Source of the DNA: Chara braunii
Taxonomy: Eukaryota > Streptophyta > Charophyceae > Charales > Characeae
Direction: 5' to 3'
DNA length: 64,000 nt
Assembly (NCBI GenBank): GCA_003427395.1
Contig: BFEA01000004.1
Location: 763,248-827,247, forward strand
Each line of letters opens with the position of its first letter. Position 1 is the stretch's first letter. Positions 45,326 through 57,114 of the stretch are shown here, in pieces. Position numbers and translations under genes: made by a program. The notes beneath the pieces are model-generated. The model saw only the letters and a list, made by a program, of their open reading frames with translations. It had not been told where the DNA came from and searched no databases.

Positions 45326-48187
45326 CTACACGGGCAGTCTCTGCCAAGTCACTGAGTCAAGGTCTGTAAGGGTTGTGAGCAGCGGGCTCTTGAGAATTTG
45401 GCATAGACAGGCTTGGACTTCCTCCTCGGCCCACGCATTGTTAGATTTCACTTTTAGAAGTTGCATGTCTAGGAGAGCTGTATGCGAGAACCATCTGAGG
45501 TCTGTCTCCCGAGCAGGATCCATTAACAACAGTACTTCCCATTGGGCCTTTGTTGTGTTGGTGCACAACAACTTTCCTCGCACTCCTCGTACGAATGCTT
45601 TATGGATGTGAATACTGATTTCTTCCGCTAGCAATTTATCTTTCATATGTGCAGGTAGGCTGGCAATAAGGGGGTTTGAGCCCGTCAAAGTTACCCCCTC
45701 ATATTTTTCCTGGGCCGGAGGTACAGTTAAGCCCACTTCCCAACTTCCTTTCTTCTTCCGGAGTGGTAACATCAGAACCCCGTTCAGAGCAGGGACTTCT
45801 TGGTATCTCCCCTGTTCTAGCGCGTGTCTCGGTTTGCCGCGCTTGTCCCTCGATTGATGAGGCGGGGGCTCTCCCTCCTTGCGGTTGGCCCTGGAGCCAT
45901 CTACAGTCCCACCTGGGTCCCCATTATCTTGTGTTGTGCCTCTAGCGGGGGTGGTTTCCCCGACATCCGGGGATCTGGGGACAGCAGGTGCCCTCATTTC
46001 CTTCCCAGTCGCCCTGAGTGGTCAGAGGGGGTTCTTGAGATTCTGTGTCTCCGAATGGTGGAACATGCTGTGCGTCCAGACCTACCTCCTCTTGAGGGGT
46101 ATCTCATTGTTGGGTCAGCGGCACCATGTACTTGGACAAATGTTGGTTAACAATGGGCGGGGCTGGCGGACAGCATCGCTTGTTTACAACATAATACACT
46201 TTCTGCAGACTTTCCGACCACTCAGGGCCCTGTGGTGGACCATTTTCTAAAGTTGAGCGCAGATTGTCACTCCCTTCTAACACCAGTACAAGCTCACGAT
46301 ACGTGCTGTCCCAAAAGTCTGTGGGGAGACCGGTGTACTGGATCTGCAGCCTCTGCATCAGCCAATCTGCCAAGGATTCGAGTTTAATATGCAGCGAGGC
46401 CGGCTCATATGTCTGGGACGCCGTTGCGTCTGTCATGACCACATCCAGGGGGGGAGGAGGATCCTTGTCGGTTTCTGATTCTTCTTTTTCCACCTCCATG
46501 GGTCACGGGCCGAAGGCGTCCACAAAAAGGGTTTGTGCTCTGCGCTGTAGATGGTTCGACTGAGAGCTTCCCCTGTCCTCTTGCCGACCCAAAGGAGGCG
46601 GTTGTGTTTCCCCCCTTTTGTCCTCGGTTTTCTCTGTTTGCTTGTCAGTCCCATCCTTTCCCTTGCAGGCCTCATCCAGTGAGGGCCCCTTCTTTAGATT
46701 TTTATCCTGCCATATCTGGACCACCAACTGCCTCCTCTACCTTTCGGGGGACGCCCCTCCATTGCCCGGTTGCAGAGTAACTCACGTTCTCTTGGGTTGC
46801 ACCTGCAACTCGCTTTCTCTTGGGTTGCACCGTGGTCCATTCCGCCTCCTTCCTCCGGTCTCCCTTCTTAGGAAGTGTGGTTTGTGGGCTCTGTTGCTCC
46901 TGCCCCGTCCCTTGGCCCCCTTCCTTCATTCTTACTTCCAACGGTTTCGGTGGGGCCCATGCCTCTGGAGGTCGGGTATCCAAGTTTGGTTCCCCGGTGC
47001 CTTCCCACTCCCAGCCCTTGAGTGAGGGCTCTTCCACGTAAGTCCACCCCTCATGGCCCGGATCCACCGGGTGCCACCAGGTGGTTTTGAAAGGGTCCCG
47101 TTGCAGCCGTCCTGTGGTCGTGGCCATTCGGGCGGGGTGAACCGGGCAAGAGTCATCAGTACACAAGTGGCCATAGCTCTTGCATTTAAAACATCATGGC
47201 CGTAACTTGTGTGCGGTATGGATTTGGATTTTATACTCTTTCTCTCTGATTTTGTACAGAATGACGCCATCAATGGCAAGCGGGGGGTTTGTGGGGACAT
47301 CCAGAGCCAACATGAGATAGTCGTCCCGTTGTGCCACGAAGGAGGGGAGGGGATCGATGAAGTCAAGAATCTTATAGCGTTGTCCCAGATCTTGTAAGAA
47401 GGTGGCTTGGATTTCGACCGGGATATGACGAAATTCAACCCAAAAATGTTGTGCCATCATTTGCGCCCTCCATTCCTCTGGTCCTAGCTGTTTGGGGGGA
47501 GACCTCGGATAGATTCTCACTTCCGACCGGTCACATCTTGTGATTTTCCATCCATCCATAACTTGTTTGTCCTTTTCATACATAGACAGAACCATGAAGG
47601 TGGTGGAAGAGAGGGGTTGGATGAGAAAGGAGTCTCTGGCCGCTTCTGCATCATGTTTCAATGTTTCGAGACATAGCCTTATCCACCCTATTTTATCATT
47701 TGTTGATTTGTATGCTGCGTCATCAAAGAACACCCAATTGCTTGCGTGTTTCTGATAGACCCCATCCCTATTTTCCAACTTCTCCGTCGGGAAGGTTTTT
47801 CACCAGCACTTTCTTTCCCCCTTGTTCCACCACCTTCGAGTCAGATGCACATAAGAATTTGGTTAAGAAGAAGGCTCACGCCGAGGCCACGTTATCCACG
47901 GGGATATGCTGATTGGGGTCACCAACTATGCCAATCCCCCTTGGAATCAAGAGGGTTTTGCCCCAGAACGGCTTCTTTACTATTTCTGCCCAGGATCTTG
48001 ACTGGGATGCTTCCCTGCCACCTGACTCGGTGCCCTGTAAGTCTCCTGCCCTTCCTTGCCCGGGAGACGCCTGAGATTTCTTTGCCATCATCTCTGCCCA
48101 AGACCCCTGCCGTGGCGTTTCTTTGACATTTGCATTGGTGGCATGTCCCAATTGTCCCTCCTCCGTGACACTTGTCCCTCTTTGCAT
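45326..48187 (-). pseudogene. LINE ORF1 (gag-like), frameshifted
   Basis: Pieces in order down the minus strand: 48187-47876 (two SWAE motifs), 47778-47194 (globular part with FWVEFRHIPVEIQATFLQDL, like plant LINE gag DUF4283-type domains), a zinc-knuckle-like CFKCKSYGHLCTDDSCP (about 47190-47140), a Trp- and Pro-rich linker (47166-46702), 46499-46104 and 45997-45326. Frame changes separate most pieces. ORF1 proteins bind the LINE RNA. The length is large for ORF1, and the last two pieces have no domain I recognise. Confidence 0.65.
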
Positions 48188-49209
48188 AGTTGGTGTTGAT
48201 TAGTTTCGACCAAGGCCAATTGTGCTCTGGTCTATGTGGCCGGGGGGTGGGGCCAGAGGATGGACCGACCCTACCATATTAGTGTGGGGAGGTTCCCCCC
48301 GGTTATTCTCCTGCTCGGTCCATTGTGTCAGCGCCGTCTGTCCGGCCAAGGGAGCCGGTTGGCCTTGTCCCAACTGTCCAGGGTGTACTGTCGAGGGCTC
48401 GGTGGAGGGGTAAGCGTTCCCCCCCCGAGTTAACCACTTCTTTTTTAGGTACTCCCAATTTAGAGGCTGCTCGCAAATGAGAGGCCATGATCTGACGCAT
48501 GGCTCCCTTGTAGAAGATCATCAAGTCAAGCCGCATGTTCCTTTTCTTCCTTCATTGCGTTCCCCCGGGCCTGGTCCTGGGGTCTGGCAGGAGCTTCCCA
48601 TCTTGCCCCACCATGAAAAAAAAAAAAAAAAAAAAAGGGAAGGTAATGAGCTCGAAGGTAGATTGTATTACATCTACTTGAGGTCACGATTAATCAGGCC
48701 TATCGGGCCCTGCGCGCTCGGTTGCCGTCGTGCACGTGTATCGACCCGGGATAATGGTCATACACGTGTGCATAGGGTTGCTTACAGCCTCGAGTAGATG
48801 CCTGTCCCCGTGCTACTACCGTCTTTAGATGTTCGCCATCTTCTGCCATCTTTCTCATGCATGCACGTGCCCGCGGCGCATACAACCCACCTACAAAATT
48901 AGAATTCCTATTCTATGCGTCCTGTTATATTTCCACCGTTGAATTCTGCATGGATGGCGACTGGGGAAGTGAATCAGGGAGGGGAGAGGAGTGATAAGGG
49001 TTGACTGTGTACATACCTTCACGCCTACTTGCCTTCACGTCCCTGACGAAGGGATGCAATACCCCCCAGGCTGGCGCCCGTCCGGCTTGGGGTTCTTGCT
49101 CCTTCCTGCTCCCCGATGGGTTGCCCCCTCTTCCAGTCTCTCTCCGGCCGTATCAACACATTGACCCCGGTTGTCTGCCCTCCACCCACCTGGCCCCCAC
49201 CCGTTTCCT

Positions 49210-49435
49210 CTTGCACGTACTGCTTCTCTCCCCACTACCCCCGTTGTCCCTTGTTCCTCCTCGTGTTGTACAGCGGGCGGTAGACGCTGCCTTCTTTTTC
49301 CTTCCGCGATAGACCTGCACGTGCTGGTTCTTGCCCCACTATACGTTGCCTCTTGTCCTCCTCGTGTTGTATAGCGGGTGGTAGACGCCTCCTTCCTCTT
49401 TCTTTCCGTGATACACCAGGTCGCCTGCAAACATA
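49210..49435 (-). repeat. ~101-bp tandem repeat in the LINE 5' region
   Basis: A little over two copies; for example TCGTGTTGTA at 49261 and 49362, and GCACGTRCTG at 49213 and again near 49318. The position upstream of ORF1 is where some LINEs carry promoter monomers. Confidence 0.6.
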
Positions 49436-49779
49436 TCTGTGCCCGGGTCCTCCATTCCTCTCCACGCTCTCGCTCTTCCCTGTCGGTGATGCCGGTTTTC
49501 CGCTACTCGTCCGTCCTTCCCTCTTGCACTGGCTGTCCGTGGGGGAATGCTTTCTCTGTCAGCTATGGCTGTCGCCTTTCCGCAGGCCGAAGTCAACTCC
49601 CCCACCCAGCGGTCAAATCCCAGGGGCCGTCGCCGTCTGGCGGCGCCGCTCTCGGGTCACACCTGCCGTCGCTGCGATGGCCGGTCGGGCCTGCCTTCCG
49701 GTCGCAGCGCGGCGCTAGCGCTCTTCCTGATCTGTAGTAAAGAAAATATCTCAGGGGTATTGCCAACTCTGGGCCGTAC

Positions 49780-50223
49780 CTGCCAGACAAATGCATCCAG
49801 GGCAGACTGTCGGGGTTCAACCTCCTCATGTGTCAGGGAGAGTCCAATGAAACAGTGTGGCACAGTCATGACTGTTGTGTATAGTGGACATGACAGAGTG
49901 CCACGTGCCATGAAATCAGGCCACCCTGCTGATTCTGCATCATCAACTGTGAAAACATGTTGGAGTTCTGTTTTGGTCAACTTGGGAGTAAGAATGCAAT
50001 AGACCGAAAGTAAGCACTTGGCACTACTAAGCGGTGCATCGACTCCTGGTAGGGTAGAAGCACAGGCCTTGCTGCCAAAAATTGGTGAGTTCCACTGGCA
50101 CTGCTCTTCATACCCTGTGCTTGTTTGTTCTGCCAAACAGGAAATGTTAGTAGAAATGAGGTAATGATCAGTACTGAGTGACCACTTACCAATTTTGGTG
50201 AGGTCGGTACATCTCGTCGTCAT
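49780..50223 (-). CDS. Two candidate exons of an unidentified host gene
   Basis: Minus strand. Exon 1 (50223-50190) starts at ATG (MTTRCTDLTKI). A 60-nt intron follows with donor GTAAGT, branch-like CTAAC and a pyrimidine-rich acceptor ending TTTGGCAG. Exon 2 (50129-49780) reads on in phase for about 117 codons (for example GVDAPLSSAKCLLSVYCILT and VFTVDDAESAGWPDFM) to a donor CAG/GTACGG. The splice joint makes one codon and the frame stays open on both sides. No family recognised, no membrane segment obvious. Downstream exons would lie beyond the LINE nest, left of the window. In-frame sequence upstream of the ATG contains a stop, but other upstream exons cannot be excluded. Confidence 0.4.
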
Positions 50224-50818
50224 TTTGTGACACCTTCCTTTGCCTCTTCAGCCCATGAAGAAACCTGATGCTCAGTAAATTGTCAGAGGTTGTCCATGGA
50301 CAAGACATGGGCATATAACAGCTAAACGACGAGTGTACGGAAAACACTAGTTAGCATGCGAAACACGGAACTGGTTTTATGAGCCGAAGGAAATTTAAGG
50401 AATGCATTTTCTTTGACGACTGCTCACCTCCAAAGCGCAACGCAGATTTCATTCTACGACATAGAGACAACTCCCGCCTCGGGGGAATTTAATATTGGAG
50501 CTTTGGACTTCAAGATTTTAAAAATCATGGTTTTACATACCGCAATCTTCTAATATTGTGGTAGCTCTATGCTATATATGGTAAGCCAGCCAGGCGCCTC
50601 CAGAGATTTTTGTTGGTTTAGTGAGGGCCACCATGCAAGTCACCGAATGAATTGCCCACTTTGCCATAGTCAAGTGGGACGTTGCAGATGTCCGCAACGA
50701 GACGGACACGACTTACTTTGCCCGGCGATGGTGAATGACGGAGGAGGCAGGCCTGCTTTCACAAACTGTTCCCCTACCCAATTGTTGCCTCTCCGCAATG
50801 TTTGTGTCTCTGATTGTT

Positions 50819-50873
50819 GCGCATTAGTAAGATGGGTTCCTCGAACCAACACCACTAGCACTGCAGGGGATGT

Positions 50874-50934
<61 letters not shown>

Positions 50935-50949
50935 CGCATTAGTAAGATG
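50819..50949 (+). mobile_element. Tiny poly(A)-tailed retroposed fragment with 16-bp duplication
   Basis: GCGCATTAGTAAGATG occurs at 50819-50834 and 50934-50949. Between the copies lie 43 bases (50835-50877) and 56 A (50878-50933). This is the signature of LINE-machinery insertion of a severely 5'-truncated RNA. The source RNA is unknown; the 43 bases start with a small GGTTC/GAACC hairpin. Confidence 0.85.
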
Positions 50950-51456
50950 ATGGGAAAGCTGAGGCAATCGCAAAGGATTGTTCAGAAGCAGTTCCCGACG
51001 CAAAGATAGGAGACAGCAATGATAACGAGAAGAAGCCATCGTGCGAGACACAGCAATGACGACGAGAAGAGGCCATCATGCAGGACATAGCAACGATGAC
51101 AAGTTAATCGATGAGGACGTTGCTTACCCGTCATGCAACGTTCACACTGTAATCAGGAGGAAGATGGGGGGAAGAGGGAGAGTTAGGAAGGTAGTTTAAG
51201 AGAATCATCAAATTTAAAGTGCTGTCCCTTTTCCTTTTGTTTTTCATATATGTTGTGCCCACAATAGAGGAAAGGTATGATAGGCAAAGGACGGAAGAGA
51301 TAAAAGGGAGAAATAAATGGTTAGGCGTATCAGAGCACAGGAGGGCAAGGACCCCCACAAACTGTTGAAATACAGACCCAAGTTGGAATCAAGTCACAAT
51401 CAGATGACCAGAATAAAATACTTCCTAATTACCTGGGGGCTGTGGCCGATCAGTTC

Positions 51457-51640
51457 TTTTTTTTTTTTTTTTTGAGGGACAAATGCTCCAGTCTATTCGT
51501 GGGGAGCAACACATGCTGGGAACCGGGCCCAGCGTCCCATATAAAATGATACAAATAATTCGAAATACCTGGGCCATTACCTGGCTTCGGCTAAAAACAA
51601 TCTTAAGAATTTGAGCTGAGAACAATCTGAGAACCACAAC
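51457..51640 (-). mobile_element. 3' end of a truncated LINE
   Basis: A 17-base T run (51457-51473) is the poly(A) of a minus-strand copy whose last part reads IDWSICPS before the tail, a style like the 3' end of the LINE at 14207. The 5' edge is unclear and no target duplication was found. Confidence 0.4.
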
Positions 51641-51770
51641 AAAAATTCAGGATAACTACTGGTTTCGACTAAGAACAAAAGGAAAAAAAAAAAGAAAAAA
51701 AAAGAAAAAAAGAAAAAACAATCTAAGAATCAGTTCAACAACAATATCTTTCTTTTTCTGGGGGGGGTAA

Positions 51771-51924
51771 CTGCGGTGCAGTCACAAAAGCAGTTTGTAA
51801 TTGCATTTCAAACTGCGTTTTAGCAGTTTAGTCAGGACCCGAGTTTCAAATGCCGTTGAAACTCAGGCTGGCCTTTTTAGCAGTTCGGCCAGGCACGTGG
51901 ACTGTTGTTGTTGTTGTTGTTGCT

Positions 51925-51957
<33 letters not shown>

Positions 51958-52093
51958 TCCTCCCTCCCCTCCACCCCTTTTCAGGTGTGGCCGAGACATC
52001 TCGGCCGGGGCCCTGCCACACAACCAGATGCTTGCTTCTTTTTCCCCTCGGGCGTGGCCGAGATATCTCGGTCATGGCCCCACCACGCGACCG

Positions 52094-52126
<33 letters not shown>

Positions 52127-52256
52127 CACGTGCCTGACTGAACTGCTAAAAAAGGTCAGCCTGAGTTTCAACTGCATTCGAAACTCCGGCCCTGACTAAA
52201 CTGCTAAGACACAGTCCGAAATGCAATTACAAACTGTAACCCTGACTGTGCCGTAG
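51771..52256. mobile_element. Foldback element with ~185-bp inverted arms
   Basis: The left arm (51771-51956) and right arm (52094-52256, reversed) share CTGCGGTGCAGTCA-like ends, AGCAGTTTAGTCAGG, TTGAAACTCAGGCTG and a matching T run (51927-51956) and A run (52094-52122). The centre carries two near-palindromes GGCCGAGATATCTCGG-type. No coding sequence. Class unknown; flanking duplication not clear. Confidence 0.75.
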
Positions 52257-54289
52257 TTTTCTCTTTTTTTTTATTATATATATATATAGTCAAACAGAGC
52301 TGCCCGGTAAACCGTAGGCAGAGAGGGAGAAGAGGACAACAAACGAGGTATATATATATATTAACTGGTGTTCTGCCATTATGATGTCATGGAACATAAC
52401 TTTTTCCTTTCACTACCTACCTGCCACTACTCCTAAGGCTATACGGCGATATCCCAAGCACATCGTTCTCGCCCTCCTTTACAAAAAGAAAAAAGAAAAA
52501 AAAAGGAGGGCAAGGGGAGCTATTGGAAGGCAAGGAAGGAAAAGGGGATTGAAACTGACAGATGGAAAGACGGCACACTGGAAAGAGGGGAGGAAGGCAA
52601 AAGATGACGAAATAAATCAACACGGAAGTGCTTAAAAGCACCAGTACGAGGCACCTCCATAGAAAAACTTCCGCCGTTGGACACGGAGGGCCATGCTTGT
52701 GACGTACCTGCCTGATGAGGCCCAGTTCAGTTCATTCTGGCGCAGAGAATTAGGCTCTACGATTTAGGGTCCGTCGCGCTGGTGCTTCAAAAGAGATTGA
52801 AACACCTGACTGGCTCTAACAGTGCCACCGTCCGTCTGATGTTTCCCTAGAGATTGACACATGTCTTCAATTCCGAGCCTCTCCTGGCCGCGAGCTTTTG
52901 ATAATGCGTCATGAAAAATCACAGACTTGGTGAAGGGAGCTGAAAGTCGGATGACAGCCTTTCAGAAAGAAACACTTCACACTCTCATTGCTGCCCAATC
53001 ATTGGGCTTCAAACATATTTCCAACATGTTTACAGGCTGTGCGTAAGTGGTCTAAGAAAGGGCGTCTATACAGAAAGTGCGTACTCACACTAGAACTTTT
53101 CTTCAAACAGGCAGATCTGGCATTCTGGACGGTCTATACAGAAAGGGCGTACTCACACTAGAACTCACACTAGAACTCACACTAGAACTTTTCTTTCTTA
53201 GGTACGGACAAAATTACCATCGGATGAGCCCAGATTTGGCCGTAAATGCAGTCAGATGCATTTAAGATGAACGGTGATGTGACTACGAAGAAGCTTCAAA
53301 TTCCCCGATACTGCACATGGGTGCTTGTTGAAGGGTAGATATCAAATCCGGACATGCCAAGGGAGATGTTGCTGCAAATGCAGCCAAACAAGGACAAGCC
53401 TGCAAAACGTATTTCCGACCTAGCCATGATGGCCCTGAACTAGAAGGCCCGATAATTATTGCTGCATCTAGACTAGAAGGTGCCCCAAATGCATCAAATC
53501 GCATAGGGCATGGTATTTCCTCGTCCGCTGTCTTCCCCCCACATACTTGGAGGCCTTCGTATCTGTACCTGACTCTTCTAGCCTCTAATCCCTGAAACCA
53601 CCAGCTGTTGGCCCAGCCTCGGAGAAGACGCCTGCTGGTTACTTTCAGGATATTTTGCTCCCATCCCCTTCAACAACAAAAAATAGGGAAACTTCATGGT
53701 CATGGATTACATGCCAGCGATGATGCTGCTAAACAAGGGAGAAACATTAATAACAAAAACATTTGCTATGAAAAATAAGAAAGAAGATGGCACAAAAGCA
53801 ACACATATTGCTGCCACCCCCAGTCTCAACCCCTACAATGGTACAGTATTCCACGAGGGGGCGAAACCAGGCATCGGGGGGGAAACGAGGCTGGAAAACA
53901 ACTGCCGCCTTACTTCCCCATTAGACGAAAGGTTCTGAATTCGACCACTGATGGTGTTCATGTCAGATCCGTCAGGATGGAACTCCTGCATCTGGACTCA
54001 AAGCTGTGCCCCAGATGCAGCTATACTGCCCGGGTGTTCTGCGCGTGGAACTTAGCTGCGCAATCACTCTGAACTGCAACTTCCACACTCCTCCCGCTGC
54101 ACGGAAGGCCGGTCTCTCATTTCGGAGTTTCGGCACCGAATGCTGGTCTCCCATTTTTTAGAGCTATTATCCCGGCAACAGGAGGGGTGAGCAAAAGGCA
54201 ACGGCCTCTGTAACCGGCGGGGTATTGAGGCTATCATAGCAGGAGAGCTGTCACCCATCACGCCCACTTGCATGGAGATATGGCAGTCC
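52257..54289. other. No gene seen
   Basis: Contains TA-rich microsatellite (52270-52290, 52350-52362) and a short tandem ACTCACACTAGA repeat (53085-53190). Open frames are short and none shows a family motif. Confidence 0.5.
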
Positions 54290-54525
54290 TTCAGGGTTCT
54301 GATGTAGCGGTTAACACGCCCAAAATGGCCTCCTTCAGTGTTCTGGGGTAGGGGTTAACACGCCCAAAATGGCCTCCTTCAGGGTTCTGGTATAGGGGTT
54401 AATACGCCCAAAATGGCCTCCGTCAGGGTTCTGGGGTAGGGGTTAACACCCCCAAAATGGCCTCCTTCAGGGTTCTGGGGTAGGGGTTAACACGCCCAAA
54501 ATGGTCTCCTTCAGGGTTCTGGTGC
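54290..54525. repeat. 44-bp minisatellite, five copies
   Basis: Copies begin at 54290, 54334, 54378, 54422 and 54466, with a partial one at 54510. Each has TTCAGGGTTCTGGGGTAGGG and GGTTAACACGCCCAAAATGG parts with one to four differences. Outside any recognised element. Confidence 0.9.
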
Positions 54526-55166
54526 TGGGCCTGCCGGAGCCCGGCTGCAGCAGGCAAACTACACGCCGATACAGTTCAGGTGGAATCGGCGTGCAGCAAA
54601 AAACCGCTTCGCGAAAAGAAGGCTCGGACGTGTTGGTGTTTTTTAAGCTTTGTAAAGCTTCTGACGACATCTGCAAGGCTAACCAGAAACAGTAGAAGTG
54701 GAGGTAGGGATCATTGGCCATAGCAGTCCATCCTATACAAGGCTCAGTGAGGCTAGTTTCTGTGTCTCGACCTGGAAGTTCAGATGAGAGACACACTAGA
54801 AACACATATGCAAGAGAGCAAAATTTTCAGAAAAATAAGGACTCTCTCCATGCAAGTGGTCAACTCTGTGTCTCAAACAGTCTTCTCTGTCTGACCTGGT
54901 TTCAGCATGAGGGCACAACCAGTTTGGGAATGCAGCTGACTCCCCCAATTGAAATCACAAATCGGAAATGGTAAACTCGTGTTGTACATGTTATGCAGTC
55001 CCTCCTGGCGACTCTGTCACTGACTTGCCAACTCTGTCACTGAGTTGCCGACTCTGATTTGGCGAGTTGCCGACTCAGTTTCAACGGAGCTGTCGCTGCT
55101 CACCGAGGATTTGATGCTTCTCCACCGTTACCCGTTTCAAAGAAAACGACAGCAACATTATGCACT

Positions 55167-55254
55167 CATCCGTTGAAATTGGAACGATACAGAGAAGGGG
55201 AAGATTAGCATGGCCCCTGCGCAAGGATGACATGCATAAACCGAGAAATGGTTT
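55167..55254 (+). pseudogene. U6 snRNA-like gene copy with insertion in the catalytic region
   Basis: Matches U6 from CATCCG through GAAATTGGAACGATACAGAG, ATTAGCATGGCCCCTGCGCA, AGGATGACATGCATAAACC and GAGAAATGG. The 5' stem-loop is not present. About six extra bases (AAGGGG) sit between ACAGAG and AAGATTAGC, a region that is nearly invariant in U6. No T tract follows within 10 bases. Most likely a pseudogene, although a diverged gene cannot be ruled out. Confidence 0.8.
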
Positions 55255-55803
55255 AAAATGTTTGTACGGGTTTGCCTCCCGGACCATCGCGAAAGGTCGA
55301 GCAGGGACTCCAATGCCAGTGGCAAATGTCACGGATCCTCCCCCGCACCGCAAATCTCAAGGGTCCTCAAGACACTTTTGAGGGGGCAAACGAGTACGAA
55401 CATTTTGTCGCCCGGTCTATAACTTTTCCCAAAAGAAAACAACCCTCACCTGAGTGTCCTCGTTTTTAATGTTTTTCCTGGCAGTTAAATACAGCGGACT
55501 GAGGACATAGTCACGTTGGTACTTGTTGCAATTACGGCCAAACCTGGATGAATCTGACTGCACTCGTGTCCCGAACTTAGTCCAGAAAGTCCTAGTGTGA
55601 GTGCGAGTATGCCTTGAGAAGCATTACTCTGTGGCTGTTTTTGAGATTATAGCTGTTAGGGGTGGAGTTCCGGATGGTGCGCGTCAAGCTTTCCAAACTG
55701 CCGCCAGCACCCTTTTTTTTGGGGGGGGGTCGTGCTGCCAGCCATTGTGGTCGAGTAGGCCCGAGGCACAAAATTTTTCGGACCAGGCAAACAAACATTT
55801 TAA

Positions 55804-56074
55804 ACCACCAGTACCTCGGCCAGCTATTGAATCCGAGCCTGAATTTGCCCTGTGGGCAGGTCCATCTGAACGGACAACAGATGGACCTGTGTTCAGGCCA
55901 AATTGGCAAGTAATGCAGTTCGGTCTGTTTTTTTTTTTTTTTTCGTTTGCTGCTTTCGCTTTCCGTACAGTCACCGCGGGTCTGGTGCTCCCTGCGGATG
56001 GTGCGTGGCCATGGCCGTCCGTTTCCCGCCTCCACCTTCATCGTGGCGTGCCCTCTTGCCTGCCATGGCCGTCC

Positions 56075-56120
<46 letters not shown>

Positions 56121-56914
56121 NNNNNNNNNNNNNNNNNNNNNNNNNNNNNNNNNNNNNNNNNNNNNNNNNNNNNNNNNNNNNNNNNNNNNNNNNNNNNNNN
56201 NNNNNNNNNNNNNNNNNNNNNNNNNNNNNNNNNNNNNNNNNNNNNNNNNNNNNNNNNNNNNNNNNNNNNNNNNNNNNNNNNNNNNNNNNNNNNNNNNNNN
56301 NNNNNNNNNNNNNNNNNNNNNNNNNNNNNNNNNNNNNNNNNNNNNNNNNNNNNNNNNNNNNNNNNNNNNNNNNNNNNNNNNNNNNNNNNNNNNNNNNNNN
56401 NNNNNNNNNNNNNNNNNNNNNNNNNNNNNNNNNNNNNNNNNNNNNNNNNNNNNNNNNNNNNNTGTGTGTGTGTGTGTGTGTGTGTGTGTGCCTTTCCGCT
56501 GACGAAAGGCCGCGCTATCGACAAGCTCTCTCTCTCTCTCTCTCCCCCAACAAACGACGGGCTGGACGTGGAAGCGGGGCGATGGCAGGCGGGAAGACTG
56601 TACGCCGCACGTGCAAGTACCCACCGGCCACCGCGCGGCGGGAAACCGCCTGTCCTTTTTTTTTTTTTTTTTTTTTTTTCCCTCTTTTGTTTGTCCGTCC
56701 GTACAGCTCTTTTTTTTCCCTCTTTTGTTTGTCCGTCCGTACAGCTCGCCCAAACGGTCATAACCTATGTCCGCCTTCTTACTACCGGCCTTGTCCCGAC
56801 TGGGCCCGCGAGGCCTTCATGAAAAAGACCTACCGAACCGCCCCCGAGGCCCTGCAGTCGCGGCGCGTATACGGGAAGAGCCCGCGGCCGATGTATGGCC
56901 CAGGTACTGGTGGT
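55804..56914. mobile_element. TTAA-flanked inverted-repeat element
   Basis: TTAA (55800-55803) then ACCACCAGTACCTCGGCC at the left; GGCCCAGGTACTGGTGGT then TTAA (56915-56918) at the right. The 12-bp inverted ends and TTAA flanks suggest a DNA transposon or MITE. The inside holds a CT microsatellite, an N gap (56121-56462), a TG microsatellite and a tandem TTGTTTGTCCGTCCGTACAG duplication (about 56682-56746). No transposase seen. Part of the interior is unknown because of the gap. Confidence 0.6.
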
Positions 56915-57114
56915 TTAAGCAAGGCTGGGGCCGTGTACTGACGGTGTTCAACTCATAGTCGATCCTTCTAAATGAAGCAATCAAAATGCTGTCACAGATA
57001 TCCGGGCCGTAAAGTGGAGATAGCATCACAGATTCACAGTTACACAGTACCTTTACCCGCCCGCGAAACATATATGCGTCCGTATGCGGCTGCAACTTTC
57101 CGGGCCAGGCCGCC

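Larger units (their letters stand above)
44906..49735 (-). mobile_element. LINE (level 0), 5' half: 5' UTR, ORF1 and start of ORF2
   Basis: On the minus strand: a GC-rich 5' region with tandem repeats (about 49735-48600), ORF1 pieces (about 48190-45330), then the ORF2 endonuclease start, cut at 44906 by X. It continues at 938 on the other side of X. The 5' edge is approximate and placed where host-like exon sequence ends. A 21-base A run at 48616-48636 may be a separate insertion or a microsatellite. Confidence 0.75.

Noticed and set aside
55592-56941. Long open frames spanning the 56121-56462 gap
   Set aside because: Mostly N and CT or TG microsatellite translation; no protein family features.
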